DNA of 6,656 bases from Patescibacteria group bacterium UBA2772. Its GTDB lineage: Bacteria > Patescibacteriota > Minisyncoccia > Moranbacterales > DUUL01. Position numbers and translations under genes: made by a program. The notes below the pieces were generated by a model, which was not told the DNA's origin, made no database searches, and saw nothing but the letters and a program-made list of their open reading frames with translations. Of this stretch, positions 1 through 5,663 are shown one piece after another; within the stretch, counting starts at the first letter, position 1, and every line of letters starts with the position of its first letter. Location of the stretch: the NCBI GenBank assembly GCA_002352545.1, contig DEIO01000003.1:1-6656 (forward strand). The letters are read 5' to 3'.

Positions 1-722
<722 letters not shown>

Positions 723-766
723 AAATATTAAAGTAAAACTTCTTTATTTTAGAAATAGCTCGGAAT

Positions 767-788
767 AGTGAAAAATAAATTTTTCACT
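767..788 (-). repeat. Inverted repeat in 16S leader (proximal)
   Basis: AGTGAAAAAT (767-776) and ATTTTTCACT (779-788) are perfect inverted copies with a 2-nt centre. In the pre-rRNA this would form a small hairpin about 45 nt upstream of mature 16S. It may take part in leader folding or processing; no function can be assigned from sequence alone. Confidence 0.5.
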
Positions 789-801
789 TAGTTTTGGACT
801 A

Positions 802-819
802 ATCACAAAAAATTGTGAT
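802..819 (-). repeat. Inverted repeat in 16S leader (distal)
   Basis: ATCACAA (802-808) and TTGTGAT (813-819) pair around an AAAA spacer on the plus strand. With the 767-788 and 846-872 repeats it makes three consecutive hairpins in the predicted 16S leader RNA. No boxA-like antitermination motif was recognised nearby. Confidence 0.4.
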
Positions 820-845
820 AAGTTTGTTTTGCTTGTCTTGTCTAT

Positions 846-872
846 GTTTATTTACTGTATTAGTAAATAAAC
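846..872 (-). repeat. Perfect 11-bp inverted repeat over the predicted rRNA start
   Basis: GTTTATTTACT (846-856) and AGTAAATAAAC (862-872) are perfect inverted copies with a 5-nt spacer. The repeat abuts the -10 box of the promoter nearest to 16S (873-878) and covers the expected transcription start near 866. It could be an operator for a dimeric DNA-binding protein, or most of it could fold as a hairpin at the 5' end of the transcript. Confidence 0.6.
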
Positions 873-900
873 ACTATAATAACATAAAATAAATTGTCAA
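873..900 (-). promoter_or_regulatory. 16S rRNA promoter P3 (proximal)
   Basis: On the minus strand a perfect TTGACA (900..895) is followed by a 16-nt AT-only-but-one spacer and TATAGT (878..873). This is a strong sigma70-type promoter by consensus. The predicted start near 866 gives a leader of about 145 nt before the mature 16S end. Together with P1 and P2 it forms a tandem array typical of rRNA operons. Confidence 0.75.
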
Positions 901-928
901 AGTTCACGATTGCTTTTAATTAGCTTTC

Positions 929-972
929 AAAAAAACAACCGATTTCAACTCTACTCTATAGAACTGAAATCG
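929..972 (-). terminator. Terminator-like hairpin between rRNA promoters P2 and P3
   Basis: Read on the minus strand, CGATTTCA (972..965) pairs with TGAAATCG (947..940). Pairing continues inward through two G-U wobbles and TCTA/TAGA, giving a continuous stem of about 14 bp with a TAGAG loop. It is followed by GTTG and seven T (935..929), a classic intrinsic-terminator layout. It lies downstream of P1 and P2 but upstream of P3. It could end a small RNA, act as an attenuator for the distal rRNA promoters, or back up the greA terminator. Confidence 0.65.
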
Positions 973-1041
973 AACGTCTTTGTCTTTATATTCATTGCGC
1001 TCTGCGCTGTCTTGTTTTCAATTGATGAGTTGCGTCTGTAT
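929..1041 (-). ncRNA. Candidate small RNA from P2 (or P1) to the 929-972 terminator
   Basis: The stretch holds no credible minus-strand protein gene. It is bounded upstream by two strong promoters (predicted starts near 1041 for P2 and 1129 for P1) and downstream by a strong terminator hairpin. The RNA would be about 110 nt from P2 or 200 nt from P1. Inside it, GCGC-aga-GCGC can form a short GC hairpin (about 1010..1000), notable in such AT-rich DNA. It does not resemble 6S, SRP, RNase P or tmRNA as far as I can tell. The alternative is that it is simply a long rRNA leader passed through by antitermination. Confidence 0.3.
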
Positions 1042-1047
1042 AGATAA

Positions 1048-1076
1048 TTATTATCACAAATTTCGCTACTTGTCAA
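1048..1076 (-). promoter_or_regulatory. Promoter P2 upstream of 16S / candidate small RNA
   Basis: A perfect TTGACA (1076..1071) precedes TAATAA (1053..1048) with 17-nt spacing. An alternative -10, GATAAT (1055..1050), sits at 15-nt spacing. The direction is toward 16S. The predicted start is about 1041. Confidence 0.6.
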
Positions 1077-1135
1077 ACCTTTCTCTAAACTTTTCAAGTC
1101 TTCTTTTCGTGACCTTTTTCCTTACCACAATTACG

Positions 1136-1164
1136 AGACTAACAAATAATAAAATAATTGTCAA
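1136..1164 (-). promoter_or_regulatory. Promoter P1 upstream of 16S / candidate small RNA
   Basis: A perfect TTGACA (1164..1159) is followed after 17 nt by TAGTCT (1141..1136), which carries a TG extension one base upstream (1144..1143), i.e. an extended -10. The first half (TTGACAATTATTTTAT) closely resembles P3 (TTGACAATTTATTTTAT), suggesting a duplicated or jointly constrained promoter. The predicted start is about 1129. Confidence 0.6.
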
Positions 1165-1220
1165 GCTTTTCTGTTTTTTTTATTAACCATTGGAATATAC
1201 CAGTTTAAGTTAATTTTAAA

Positions 1221-1264
1221 AAACAATAAAAGAGCCAAATAAAGCACACTATATACTTTATTTG
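1221..1264 (-). terminator. Probable greA terminator overlapping its stop codon
   Basis: On the minus strand CAAATAAAG (1264..1256) pairs perfectly with CTTTATTTG (1244..1236) around an 11-nt loop. GCTCTTTTATTGTTTTTT follows down to about 1220. The 5' arm contains the greA TAA stop. The stem is AT-rich, so it is weaker than the other terminators here. Confidence 0.5.
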
Positions 1265-1713
1265 ATATCCAAAATCTTATACTGTACTACTTTTCTGTTT
1301 GGTAGAACTACTTCAAAATTTTCATCCTTCTCTTTCCCCAAAAAAGCTTTCCCGATTGGTGATTCATTTGAAATCTTTCCACTCAAAGGATCTGCTTCAT
1401 TCGAACCTACAATATGAAAAAACATTTTCTTTCCTCCAGTTTCAACTTCAATCTCCGAATCGATACCGACTTTGTCTTTGTTATTGTTGGGACTAACAAC
1501 CTCTGATGTTCTAATAATATTCTCCAGCTGGATAATCCTACCTTCATTTTCTCTTTGTTGCCTTTTTGCCTCTGTGTATTCAGCGTTTTCACTCAAGTCT
1601 CCCTGCTCTTTAGCCTCCTTAATAGCTTCAGCAATTTCACGCCTTGTAACTTTTTTTCGTTCTTCCAATTCAGCAATTGCTTTTGCAAGTCCTTCTTGTG
1701 TTATATATTTCAT
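1258..1713 (-). CDS. greA: Transcription elongation factor GreA
   Basis: GreA enters the secondary channel of RNA polymerase and stimulates cleavage of the 3' end of backtracked RNA, rescuing stalled complexes. At 151 aa it is near the usual 155-160. The N-terminal coiled coil (about residues 8-73) ends its hairpin tip with G38-D-L-S-E-N-A-E-Y46, whose acidic D39 and E42 correspond to the catalytic tip residues of E. coli GreA (D41, E44). The C-terminal FKBP-like domain shows VGSNEADP (102-109) and S118-PIGKAFLGK127, signatures of GreA rather than GreB. The ATG at 1713 gives the standard GreA N-terminus. It has no Shine-Dalgarno, and a TATAAT only 11 nt upstream implies an almost leaderless mRNA. 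The gene appears monocistronic between two terminators. Confidence 0.96.
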   Translation of the reverse strand: MKYITQEGLAKAIAELEERKKVTRREIAEAIKEAKEQGDLSENAEYTEAKRQQRENEGRIIQLENIIRTSEVVSPNNNKDKVGIDSEIEVETGGKKMFFHIVGSNEADPLSGKISNESPIGKAFLGKEKDENFEVVLPNRKVVQYKILDIK

Positions 1714-1724
1714 AGATTTCTTTG

Positions 1725-1730
1725 ATTATA
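1725..1730 (-). promoter_or_regulatory. greA -10 box
   Basis: A perfect TATAAT reads on the minus strand 11 nt before the greA ATG, with no convincing -35. The predicted start (about 1718) leaves a 5' leader of roughly 5 nt, so greA mRNA would be nearly leaderless. Confidence 0.5.
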
Positions 1731-1837
1731 GTTACACTTTTTTTATTCTTTTTAAAATAAACAGAGATTTTAAAGCCTCTCAAAAGATATTATTATTCAA
1801 TAAATACAAGCCAAATTATACATTAACCCAAAACTAA

Positions 1838-1877
1838 AGTCAACAAGAGCCTCACTTGTTTGAGGCTCTTGTTGATT
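1838..1877 (-). terminator. Strong hairpin terminator after the kinase gene
   Basis: CAACAAGAGCCTCA (1841-1854) and TGAGGCTCTTGTTG (1861-1874) form a perfect 14-bp stem with a 6-nt loop, extended by flanking A-T/G-T pairs. On the minus strand it lies just past the kinase stop (1887) and is followed by a discontinuous T-rich stretch (ACTTTAGTTTTGG). It separates the nucleotide-gene train from the greA transcript. The T-tract is imperfect, but the stem is by far the most GC-rich element nearby. Confidence 0.8.
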
Positions 1878-1886
1878 ACGTAGTTT

Positions 1887-2480
1887 TTATATAGCCAAAG
1901 GGATAGAATTCCCAATCCCTTCTCGTTCAACAGCTCGGTCTACTTGTTTTTTCATTTCCTCAATTGTGCTTGAATTGGTGATTGTATAATCCGCCACTGC
2001 AATTGGTCCTCCCTTTGCAGTATTCTCAATCTCAGTCCAATCCCTTTTTTCAAACTCCTCAAAAGTCTTAAGTGGCCTGATTGGTCTATTTTGCAAACGA
2101 GAAAAACGAAGTGCAGGAGAAGAATATACAGCAATAACTCTTAGTAAATCACCAAATTCTCTTCTAAGAATTTTATATTCATCCCAGCTATACAAACTTT
2201 CAATCAAAACAACATTGTTTCCTTCCTGTGCGTGTTTGATCTTGTCCAAAGATCTCAATGCGCAAACACCCATGCCCTCCTCAGATCTCAAACGTTCTCT
2301 AGTCAATCTTTCATTATCAGGTGTAACTTCAAGTTCCTCATTTTTCATTTCTTCAAAAATAACATCTCCGAAATAGATATTTGGCCACCGATACTTATTT
2401 TGCAAATAATCAATCATTTCAGACTTTCCACTCCCAGCCATTCCAACTATTGCAATAATTCTTTTTGGTTGATTCTCCAT
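1887..2480 (-). CDS. P-loop kinase, UPF0200 / dephospho-CoA-kinase-like
   Basis: This 197-aa cytoplasmic P-loop protein has a Walker A motif G13-MAGSGKS20, an acceptor-like FGD (37-39), an R-S-EEG-M element (65-70) and a beta-strand VVLIES (90-95) in the Walker B region. An Arg-containing LID-like segment (NRPIR, 131-135) follows, then FEEFEKRDWTEIEN (140-153) and VADYTITN (162-169). This order (GxxGSGKS, GD, R..EEG, EEF..RD..E, ADY.I.N) matches, from memory, the UPF0200 family of mainly archaeal kinase-like proteins related to dephospho-CoA and nucleoside-monophosphate kinases. The substrate is unknown. As the last gene of a train with dut and folA, a nucleotide substrate is plausible but only inferred. 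The ATG lies 12 nt after the preceding stop, with no Shine-Dalgarno; a strong terminator follows. Confidence 0.8.
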   Translation of the reverse strand: MENQPKRIIAIVGMAGSGKSEMIDYLQNKYRWPNIYFGDVIFEEMKNEELEVTPDNERLTRERLRSEEGMGVCALRSLDKIKHAQEGNNVVLIESLYSWDEYKILRREFGDLLRVIAVYSSPALRFSRLQNRPIRPLKTFEEFEKRDWTEIENTAKGGPIAVADYTITNSSTIEEMKKQVDRAVEREGIGNSIPLAI

Positions 2481-2492
2481 AATATTGTTTAA

Positions 2493-2717
2493 TTATTTTT
2501 TATCTTTCTTGTCTATGCTAAAGAGACTATCAAAAGTTTTTTCAATTCGTTGTAAATAGTATAAGCCAATTCCACTCAAAATACCAGTAGGTTTTTTACT
2601 CACTTTATCTCTAAGTTCTTGCTTAGCAACAGTCATCTCCTCAATTTTCTTATTTTTATAAACTTTATGTTTTTGCATAGCCTCTTCCCAGGCTTGCATA
2701 AAGATTCCTTTGTTCAT
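2493..2717 (-). CDS. Small Lys-rich hypothetical protein
   Basis: I do not recognise this 74-aa protein. It is highly charged and Lys-rich, with a predicted helical first half (about 7-40) and a short hydrophobic stretch, GILSGIGLYYL (45-55), too short and glycine-broken to be a confident membrane segment. It ends in an acidic-basic DKKDKK tail. No signal peptide is seen. It lies in the minus-strand train, 34 nt after the upstream stop and 12 nt before the kinase start, so it is probably co-transcribed and perhaps coupled to the kinase. The start could also be the internal Met7. It is supported by position and absence of a competing frame rather than by homology. Confidence 0.55.
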   Translation of the reverse strand: MNKGIFMQAWEEAMQKHKVYKNKKIEEMTVAKQELRDKVSKKPTGILSGIGLYYLQRIEKTFDSLFSIDKKDKK

Positions 2718-2751
2718 TTTATTAGATATAAAAATTTTATACTATTAGAAT

Positions 2752-2964
2752 TTAATAAATGCTAAGTTCTGTTGCAACAATCACATCCATTTTTTGAAGA
2801 CACATTGGAAAGCTTTGCTCTGAACCATTTTTGAAAACCTCAGAATGTGAAAAATCAGTTCCTAAAACAGTTATCTCACTACCAATATCAATTCTTTTAA
2901 TAATACTTTTTCCGATTAAATCATTGGCTAGTAAAATTGCAACTGAAAACTTAACATTCTCCAT
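2752..2964 (-). CDS. Small hypothetical protein
   Basis: This 70-aa protein is not recognised. It has alternating hydrophobic stretches (VKFSVAILLAND, SEITVLGTDF, MDVIVATELSIY) consistent with a small alpha/beta or mostly beta fold. It has no signal peptide and one Cys. The ATG lies 24 nt after the stop of the upstream small gene. It sits in the middle of the nucleotide-gene train, so co-transcription with dut is likely, but no function should be inferred from that alone. Confidence 0.5.
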   Translation of the reverse strand: MENVKFSVAILLANDLIGKSIIKRIDIGSEITVLGTDFSHSEVFKNGSEQSFPMCLQKMDVIVATELSIY

Positions 2965-2988
2965 ATATTTAACATCTGCTATTAACTA

Positions 2989-3207
2989 TTAAAAAATTTT
3001 CATATCCTGGTCTGTTGTGATTTTCATTTCACCCTCTTTGAAATTCTTGAAACCTTTCACCGCAGAAATATCGCTTTTTGGAATAACGGTAAAATTTATA
3101 ACATAGTCATCTTCTGGAACTACTTCATGTTTGCTTTCGTCAATTGAAAAATTATTTAACTCACAAACAATTAATTTTTCTTTCTTGAGTTTGTCTTTTT
3201 TCTTCAA
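2989..3207 (-). CDS. C-terminal part of a small lipoprotein (frameshifted), or a 72-aa hypothetical
   Basis: As an isolated frame this is a 72-aa Lys-rich protein starting at TTG (3207), which overlaps the TGA of the fragment upstream. The start looks artificial. The frame stays open upstream to a TGA at 3231..3229, and reading back through it gives I-Y-K-L-K-K-K-D. This joins smoothly to the G-E-E-I-T-I end of the upstream lipoprotein fragment if one T is added near 3213-3215. Repaired, the protein would be about 120 aa: a lipobox signal followed by a beta-rich body (LIVCELNNFSID, DYVINFTVIPKSD). The function is unknown. It may be a functional second cistron, a decayed gene, or a sequence error. 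Confidence 0.45.
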   Translation of the reverse strand: MKKKDKLKKEKLIVCELNNFSIDESKHEVVPEDDYVINFTVIPKSDISAVKGFKNFKEGEMKITTDQDMKIF

Positions 3208-3350
3208 CTTATAAATATAGTAATTTCTTCACCGTCTGCTGAGATAATTGAGTCCAATCTTCCGCTAGAATTCTTTGAAACACTTCCACAACCAACGAGC
3301 AAGAAACTCAATAGCAACAAACTTCCAATCTTTAAAAGATTCGTATTTAT
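3204..3350 (-). pseudogene. Lipoprotein signal-peptide fragment, out of frame with 2989..3207
   Basis: In the minus-strand frame ending at TGA 3206..3204, the 48-residue reading begins N-T-N-L-L-K-I-G-S and continues through a leucine-rich core to L18-V-G-C21, then G-S-V-S-K-N-S-S. This is a textbook lipoprotein signal: basic n-region, hydrophobic core, LVGC lipobox and Ser/Asn-rich linker. The Cys codon is 3290..3288. No ATG, GTG or TTG precedes the core; the best-placed codon is ATA at 3350..3348, one base from ATG. A TTG inside the core (near 3320) would lose the Lys. The fragment starts 27 nt after the dut stop. Missing start and -1 frameshift together suggest decay or sequence error. Confidence 0.5.
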
Positions 3351-3376
3351 AAATTTTAAATTTAAGCTTACTTACA

Positions 3377-3805
3377 CTAAAATTTACCTGTACTCCCAAA
3401 GGCATTCTTTCCTCTAACTGTTTGTTTTTCAAAATCTTCAACTTCTTCAATTTCAGGTTGCTCTATTCTTTGAAAAACAACTTGAGCTATTTTTTGATAT
3501 TTTTCTATTTTATATTCTTGCATGCCTAAATTAATAAGACCTATAAACCATTCTCCTAGGTAATTGCTATCAAAAACACCTCCTAACATCTTCAATCCCT
3601 GTTTATGAGATAGTCCACTTTTATCCCAGATAAGTCCTGCATAACCCGAAGGCAACTTAATTGCGATTCCTGTTCTACAAGAAATTCTTTCTCCTGGTTT
3701 TATTAAAATATCCTCATTTGAAAAAAGATCCATTGCAACATCCCCATCGAGAGCAAACTTTGGAACCTTAGCATTTTTTCTCAATTTTTTTATCTGAATT
3801 TTCAT
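3377..3805 (-). CDS. dut: dUTP diphosphatase (dUTPase)
   Basis: Dut hydrolyses dUTP to dUMP and pyrophosphate, keeping uracil out of DNA and supplying dUMP for thymidylate synthesis. At 142 aa it fits the homotrimeric all-beta family. All five motifs are in order: motif 1 GDVAMDLFS (21-29), motif 2 DKSGLS (61-66, a variant of RSSxG), motif 3 GVFDSNYLG (76-84) with catalytic D79 and base-stacking Y82, motif 4 KIAQVVF (105-111), and the C-terminal glycine-rich motif 5 RGKNAFGSTG (131-140) that closes over the triphosphate. The DKSG form of motif 2 departs from the classical Ser-Ser version. The start lies 11 nt after the 118-aa gene, with no Shine-Dalgarno, so the two are almost certainly co-transcribed. 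Confidence 0.95.
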   Translation of the reverse strand: MKIQIKKLRKNAKVPKFALDGDVAMDLFSNEDILIKPGERISCRTGIAIKLPSGYAGLIWDKSGLSHKQGLKMLGGVFDSNYLGEWFIGLINLGMQEYKIEKYQKIAQVVFQRIEQPEIEEVEDFEKQTVRGKNAFGSTGKF

Positions 3806-3816
3806 AGAAATTATTT

Positions 3817-4173
3817 TTAAAACTTTTTAGTCCCAACTCGATCAAGCCCTTCAAACTGAATTTTATCATCAAAAAAAACTTCAATTACTCTATACTTTCC
3901 GCGAGTCCAAATACCATCTTCTTTCAAAAAATGAGTAGCCTCAATAATTTGAATACTAGCCCTTGGACGAGAAAGTACTTCTTCTCCTCTTGTTTCAATC
4001 AGTGGTATCTCGCCAACTAACCAATAATTACGTTGGTCTTTTTTCAAAAAATCATATATTTTGCCTGCTTGTAATTTCTTCGGGATACACTCTTCTCTTT
4101 CACGCTTACCACTTTCAAAATGTGAGATATCACGCAAAGCAAGATCTGGATTAAACTCAACTTTAATTTCCAT
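3817..4173 (-). CDS. Conserved-looking 118-aa protein paired with dut
   Basis: The function is not known to me. It resembles, from memory and unverified, a small conserved protein of CPR genomes. Visible features are an N-terminal NPDLALRDIS (8-17), a basic-acidic stretch SGKREREE (21-28), R48-NYWLVGEIPLIETRG63, SRPRASIQIIEATHFL (68-83) and WTRGKYRVIEVFF (89-101). The pattern suggests a compact beta-rich cytoplasmic domain with several Arg and aromatic residues. There is no signal peptide or membrane segment. It stands 11 nt upstream of dut, in the same transcript, behind a probable promoter that separates it from folA. A role in nucleotide metabolism is only guilt by association. Confidence 0.75.
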   Translation of the reverse strand: MEIKVEFNPDLALRDISHFESGKREREECIPKKLQAGKIYDFLKKDQRNYWLVGEIPLIETRGEEVLSRPRASIQIIEATHFLKEDGIWTRGKYRVIEVFFDDKIQFEGLDRVGTKKF

Positions 4174-4189
4174 ATTAATTCTCTATTTT

Positions 4190-4195
4190 ATTATA
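4190..4195 (-). promoter_or_regulatory. Second candidate -10 box before the 118-aa gene
   Basis: A perfect TATAAT (4195..4190) lies 16 nt before the ATG, without a recognisable -35. It would give a leader of about 10 nt. It may be an alternative to the 4220-4247 promoter, or chance in AT-rich DNA. Confidence 0.3.
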
Positions 4196-4219
4196 CATCG
4201 CTTAGCATTAAACACTTTG

Positions 4220-4247
4220 ATTATAGCGCATAATGATTTAACTACAA
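4220..4247 (-). promoter_or_regulatory. Probable promoter for the 118-aa gene/dut transcript
   Basis: TTGTAG (4247..4242), a 16-nt spacer and a perfect TATAAT (4225..4220) lie in the 82-bp gap between folA and the 118-aa gene. The -35 is weak (3 of 6). If used, the downstream genes can be transcribed independently of folA, with a leader of about 40 nt. Confidence 0.45.
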
Positions 4248-4255
4248 AACTAGTA

Positions 4256-4726
4256 CTAACGAACTAACTCATAATAAATATAGCCAATCCCATTATCAAT
4301 TCCCGCGTCTTTATTCACAACAGTCTTGAAATCACAATAATCTGGGAAAAATGTATCCGCCTTCGGAGAATCATCAACTACTGTTATGTATAACTTATCT
4401 GCAAAAGGAAGTGCTAGATTATAGATTGTCCCTCCACCAATAATAAAGATTTCTTCTTCGCTTTCTTTGTATTCTTCAAGAAGACCTTCTAATGAATTTT
4501 TAACCTCACAACCTTCTGCCTTATAGGCATCGTTCAAGGAAACAACTATATTTTCTCTTCTTGGAAGAGCTGTGCCGATTGATTCAAATGTTCTATCCCC
4601 CATCACAACTTTATGATCTATCGTAATTTTTTTGAATCTCTGCATATCCTTTGGCAACGCCCAAAGCAATCTATTCTTATAACCGATCTCCCTATTTTTC
4701 CCCACAACTACAATAATTGAAATCAT
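4256..4726 (-). CDS. folA: Dihydrofolate reductase
   Basis: FolA reduces dihydrofolate to tetrahydrofolate with NADPH, regenerating the cofactor oxidised by ThyA-type thymidylate synthase. At 156 aa it matches the chromosomal family length. Landmarks fall at E. coli numbering: IGYKN (14-18) in the Met20 loop region, W22, catalytic D27 in LPKDMQRF, MGDRTFESIG (42-51) for NADPH binding, LPRRENI with the folate-glutamate-binding R57, and IIGGGTIY (95-102), the glycine-rich cofactor loop. FFPDY (126-130) is also typical. The ATG at 4726 is the standard start; there is no Shine-Dalgarno. It heads the minus-strand nucleotide-gene train and is divergent from the plus-strand gene at 4893. Confidence 0.96.
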   Translation of the reverse strand: MISIIVVVGKNREIGYKNRLLWALPKDMQRFKKITIDHKVVMGDRTFESIGTALPRRENIVVSLNDAYKAEGCEVKNSLEGLLEEYKESEEEIFIIGGGTIYNLALPFADKLYITVVDDSPKADTFFPDYCDFKTVVNKDAGIDNGIGYIYYELVR

Positions 4727-4768
4727 TCTTTTTGTTTTAGTTTAACGTCTAATAAAAATCTATCCTCT

Positions 4769-4797
4769 ATAATAATATCATATTCCAAAGATAGCAA
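4769..4797 (-). promoter_or_regulatory. Probable folA promoter
   Basis: TTGCTA (4797..4792), a 17-nt spacer and TATTAT (4774..4769) point toward folA, giving a leader of about 35 nt. The matches to consensus are 4 of 6 and 5 of 6. Confidence 0.5.
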
Positions 4798-4832
4798 AAA
4801 ACATCCTTTTGTTGAAATATTATTTTTGAATT

Positions 4833-4850
4833 TAAACTTTTTTAAGTTTA
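4833..4850. repeat. Inverted repeat in the folA/4893 divergent intergenic region
   Basis: TAAACTT (4833-4839) and AAGTTTA (4844-4850) are inverted copies around TTTT. The repeat lies between divergent genes and so could be an operator. The sequence is AT-rich enough that chance is a fair explanation. No convincing plus-strand promoter was found; TATATT at 4875-4880 is a possible -10 only 13 nt before the ATG. Confidence 0.3.
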
Positions 4851-4892
4851 GCTTTTATGTTACGATTTAATTGTTATATTTAAAAAACAAAA

Positions 4893-5651
4893 ATGAAAAA
4901 TAAAGAAATAAAAAGAGTTGTAAAAAAGCAAGTTAGAAGTTCTTCTTGTAAGTTTGCAAATAAAATTTTGTGGATTGGATCTTCTTTGATTATCGCACTA
5001 ACAATTATTTGTAGTGCTGTTTGTATTAATGATGTAAAAAGAAACTCCGCAAAACAAAAGAATTTTTTGTTAAAAGAAAATTCTAAATTAAAACAGGATT
5101 TGGAAGTGGCCAAAAAAGACACAAGCGTATGTAAGAGTAGTATTCCTGGATGGAGAAAAGATTTCTTTGAAATAGACTCAGCCATGGCAACGGATAATTG
5201 GTCCTATTTTGAAAGTGGGATCTTTACAGAAAAGATGTCGTTTTCAATGGAATATCCAAGCGAGTGGCAACTAACCAGAAGTGGCTCTTTTTTTAAGACA
5301 TCTAACAAAAAAACTAAAGTAACAGCAATACCTCGAAATGTAATAAATTTAAAACAAGGTCAAAAATGCTTTGACAAACAATCTCTCAACGAATTTGAGT
5401 ACTTAGATGAAAACGGAAAAAAACAAACTAGTTTAATCAAGGAAGAGAGAAAGGTTTTGGGAGAATGGAATGTGGCATTGAGGATTCAAAAACAAAAGAT
5501 TCTCAATAACAGCTTTTTTACATACCTTGCGAATTATTGTCTAGAAAAAAATAATAAAGCTATTCTCTTAACATTCATTTCTGATAATAATAATGACTTT
5601 GACACTGAATTATACGAGAAAATTCTCTCAACAATAAAACATAGAAAATAG
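4893..5651 (+). CDS. Membrane-anchored exported protein with coiled-coil stalk
   Basis: This 252-aa protein is not assigned to a named function. A basic N-terminal tail (residues 1-24, many Lys/Arg) precedes one hydrophobic membrane segment (about 25-46), which predicts N-in/C-out topology with an uncleaved anchor. A Lys/Glu/Leu-rich stretch (about 50-76) looks like a short coiled-coil stalk. The outer domain (about 108-250) opens with MSFSMEYPSEWQL, the kind of 'Y-P-S-x-W' strand I associate with PsbP-like/surface domains in small-genome bacteria (weak, from memory). It contains two Cys (near C158 and in ANYCLEKNN) that could form a disulfide. It is the only plus-strand gene, flanked upstream by divergent folA and downstream by a bidirectional terminator, so probably monocistronic. 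No Shine-Dalgarno precedes the ATG. Confidence 0.8.
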   Translation: MKNKEIKRVVKKQVRSSSCKFANKILWIGSSLIIALTIICSAVCINDVKRNSAKQKNFLLKENSKLKQDLEVAKKDTSVCKSSIPGWRKDFFEIDSAMATDNWSYFESGIFTEKMSFSMEYPSEWQLTRSGSFFKTSNKKTKVTAIPRNVINLKQGQKCFDKQSLNEFEYLDENGKKQTSLIKEERKVLGEWNVALRIQKQKILNNSFFTYLANYCLEKNNKAILLTFISDNNNDFDTELYEKILSTIKHRK

Positions 5652-5663
5652 TCCTACAACATC

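Noticed and set aside
980..1186. 68-aa plus-strand ORF in the rRNA promoter block
   Set aside because: It overlaps two minus-strand promoters, has no ribosome site and is a low-complexity Phe/Leu/Ser reading of AT-rich DNA.
723..1257. tRNA or known structural RNA (6S, SRP, RNase P) upstream of 16S
   Set aside because: No cloverleaf, TTCRANY arm or signature motif of those RNAs was recognised on either strand.
1472..1837. 121-aa plus-strand ORF opposite greA
   Set aside because: It is the antisense shadow of greA and its upstream region; greA has all family motifs in the other strand.
1841..1874. Long inverted repeats at 1841-1874 and 5664-5700 as mobile-element ends
   Set aside because: The two repeats differ in sequence, each lies just after stop codons, and their hairpin layout fits terminators.
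3265..3450. 61-aa minus-strand ORF overlapping the dut 3' end
   Set aside because: It starts inside dut and runs in a different frame from both dut and the lipobox reading, with no recognisable motif.
4880..5185. 101-aa minus-strand ORF with hydrophobic stretches
   Set aside because: It is antisense to the plus-strand membrane-anchored protein; its hydrophobicity mirrors the Lys-rich codons of that gene.
1258..5651. Alternative genetic code with UGA as Gly (SR1/Gracilibacteria type)
   Set aside because: The confident genes are full length without internal TGA and end in TAA or TAG; TGA occurs only where the lipoprotein frame breaks, and reading through it does not restore that gene.
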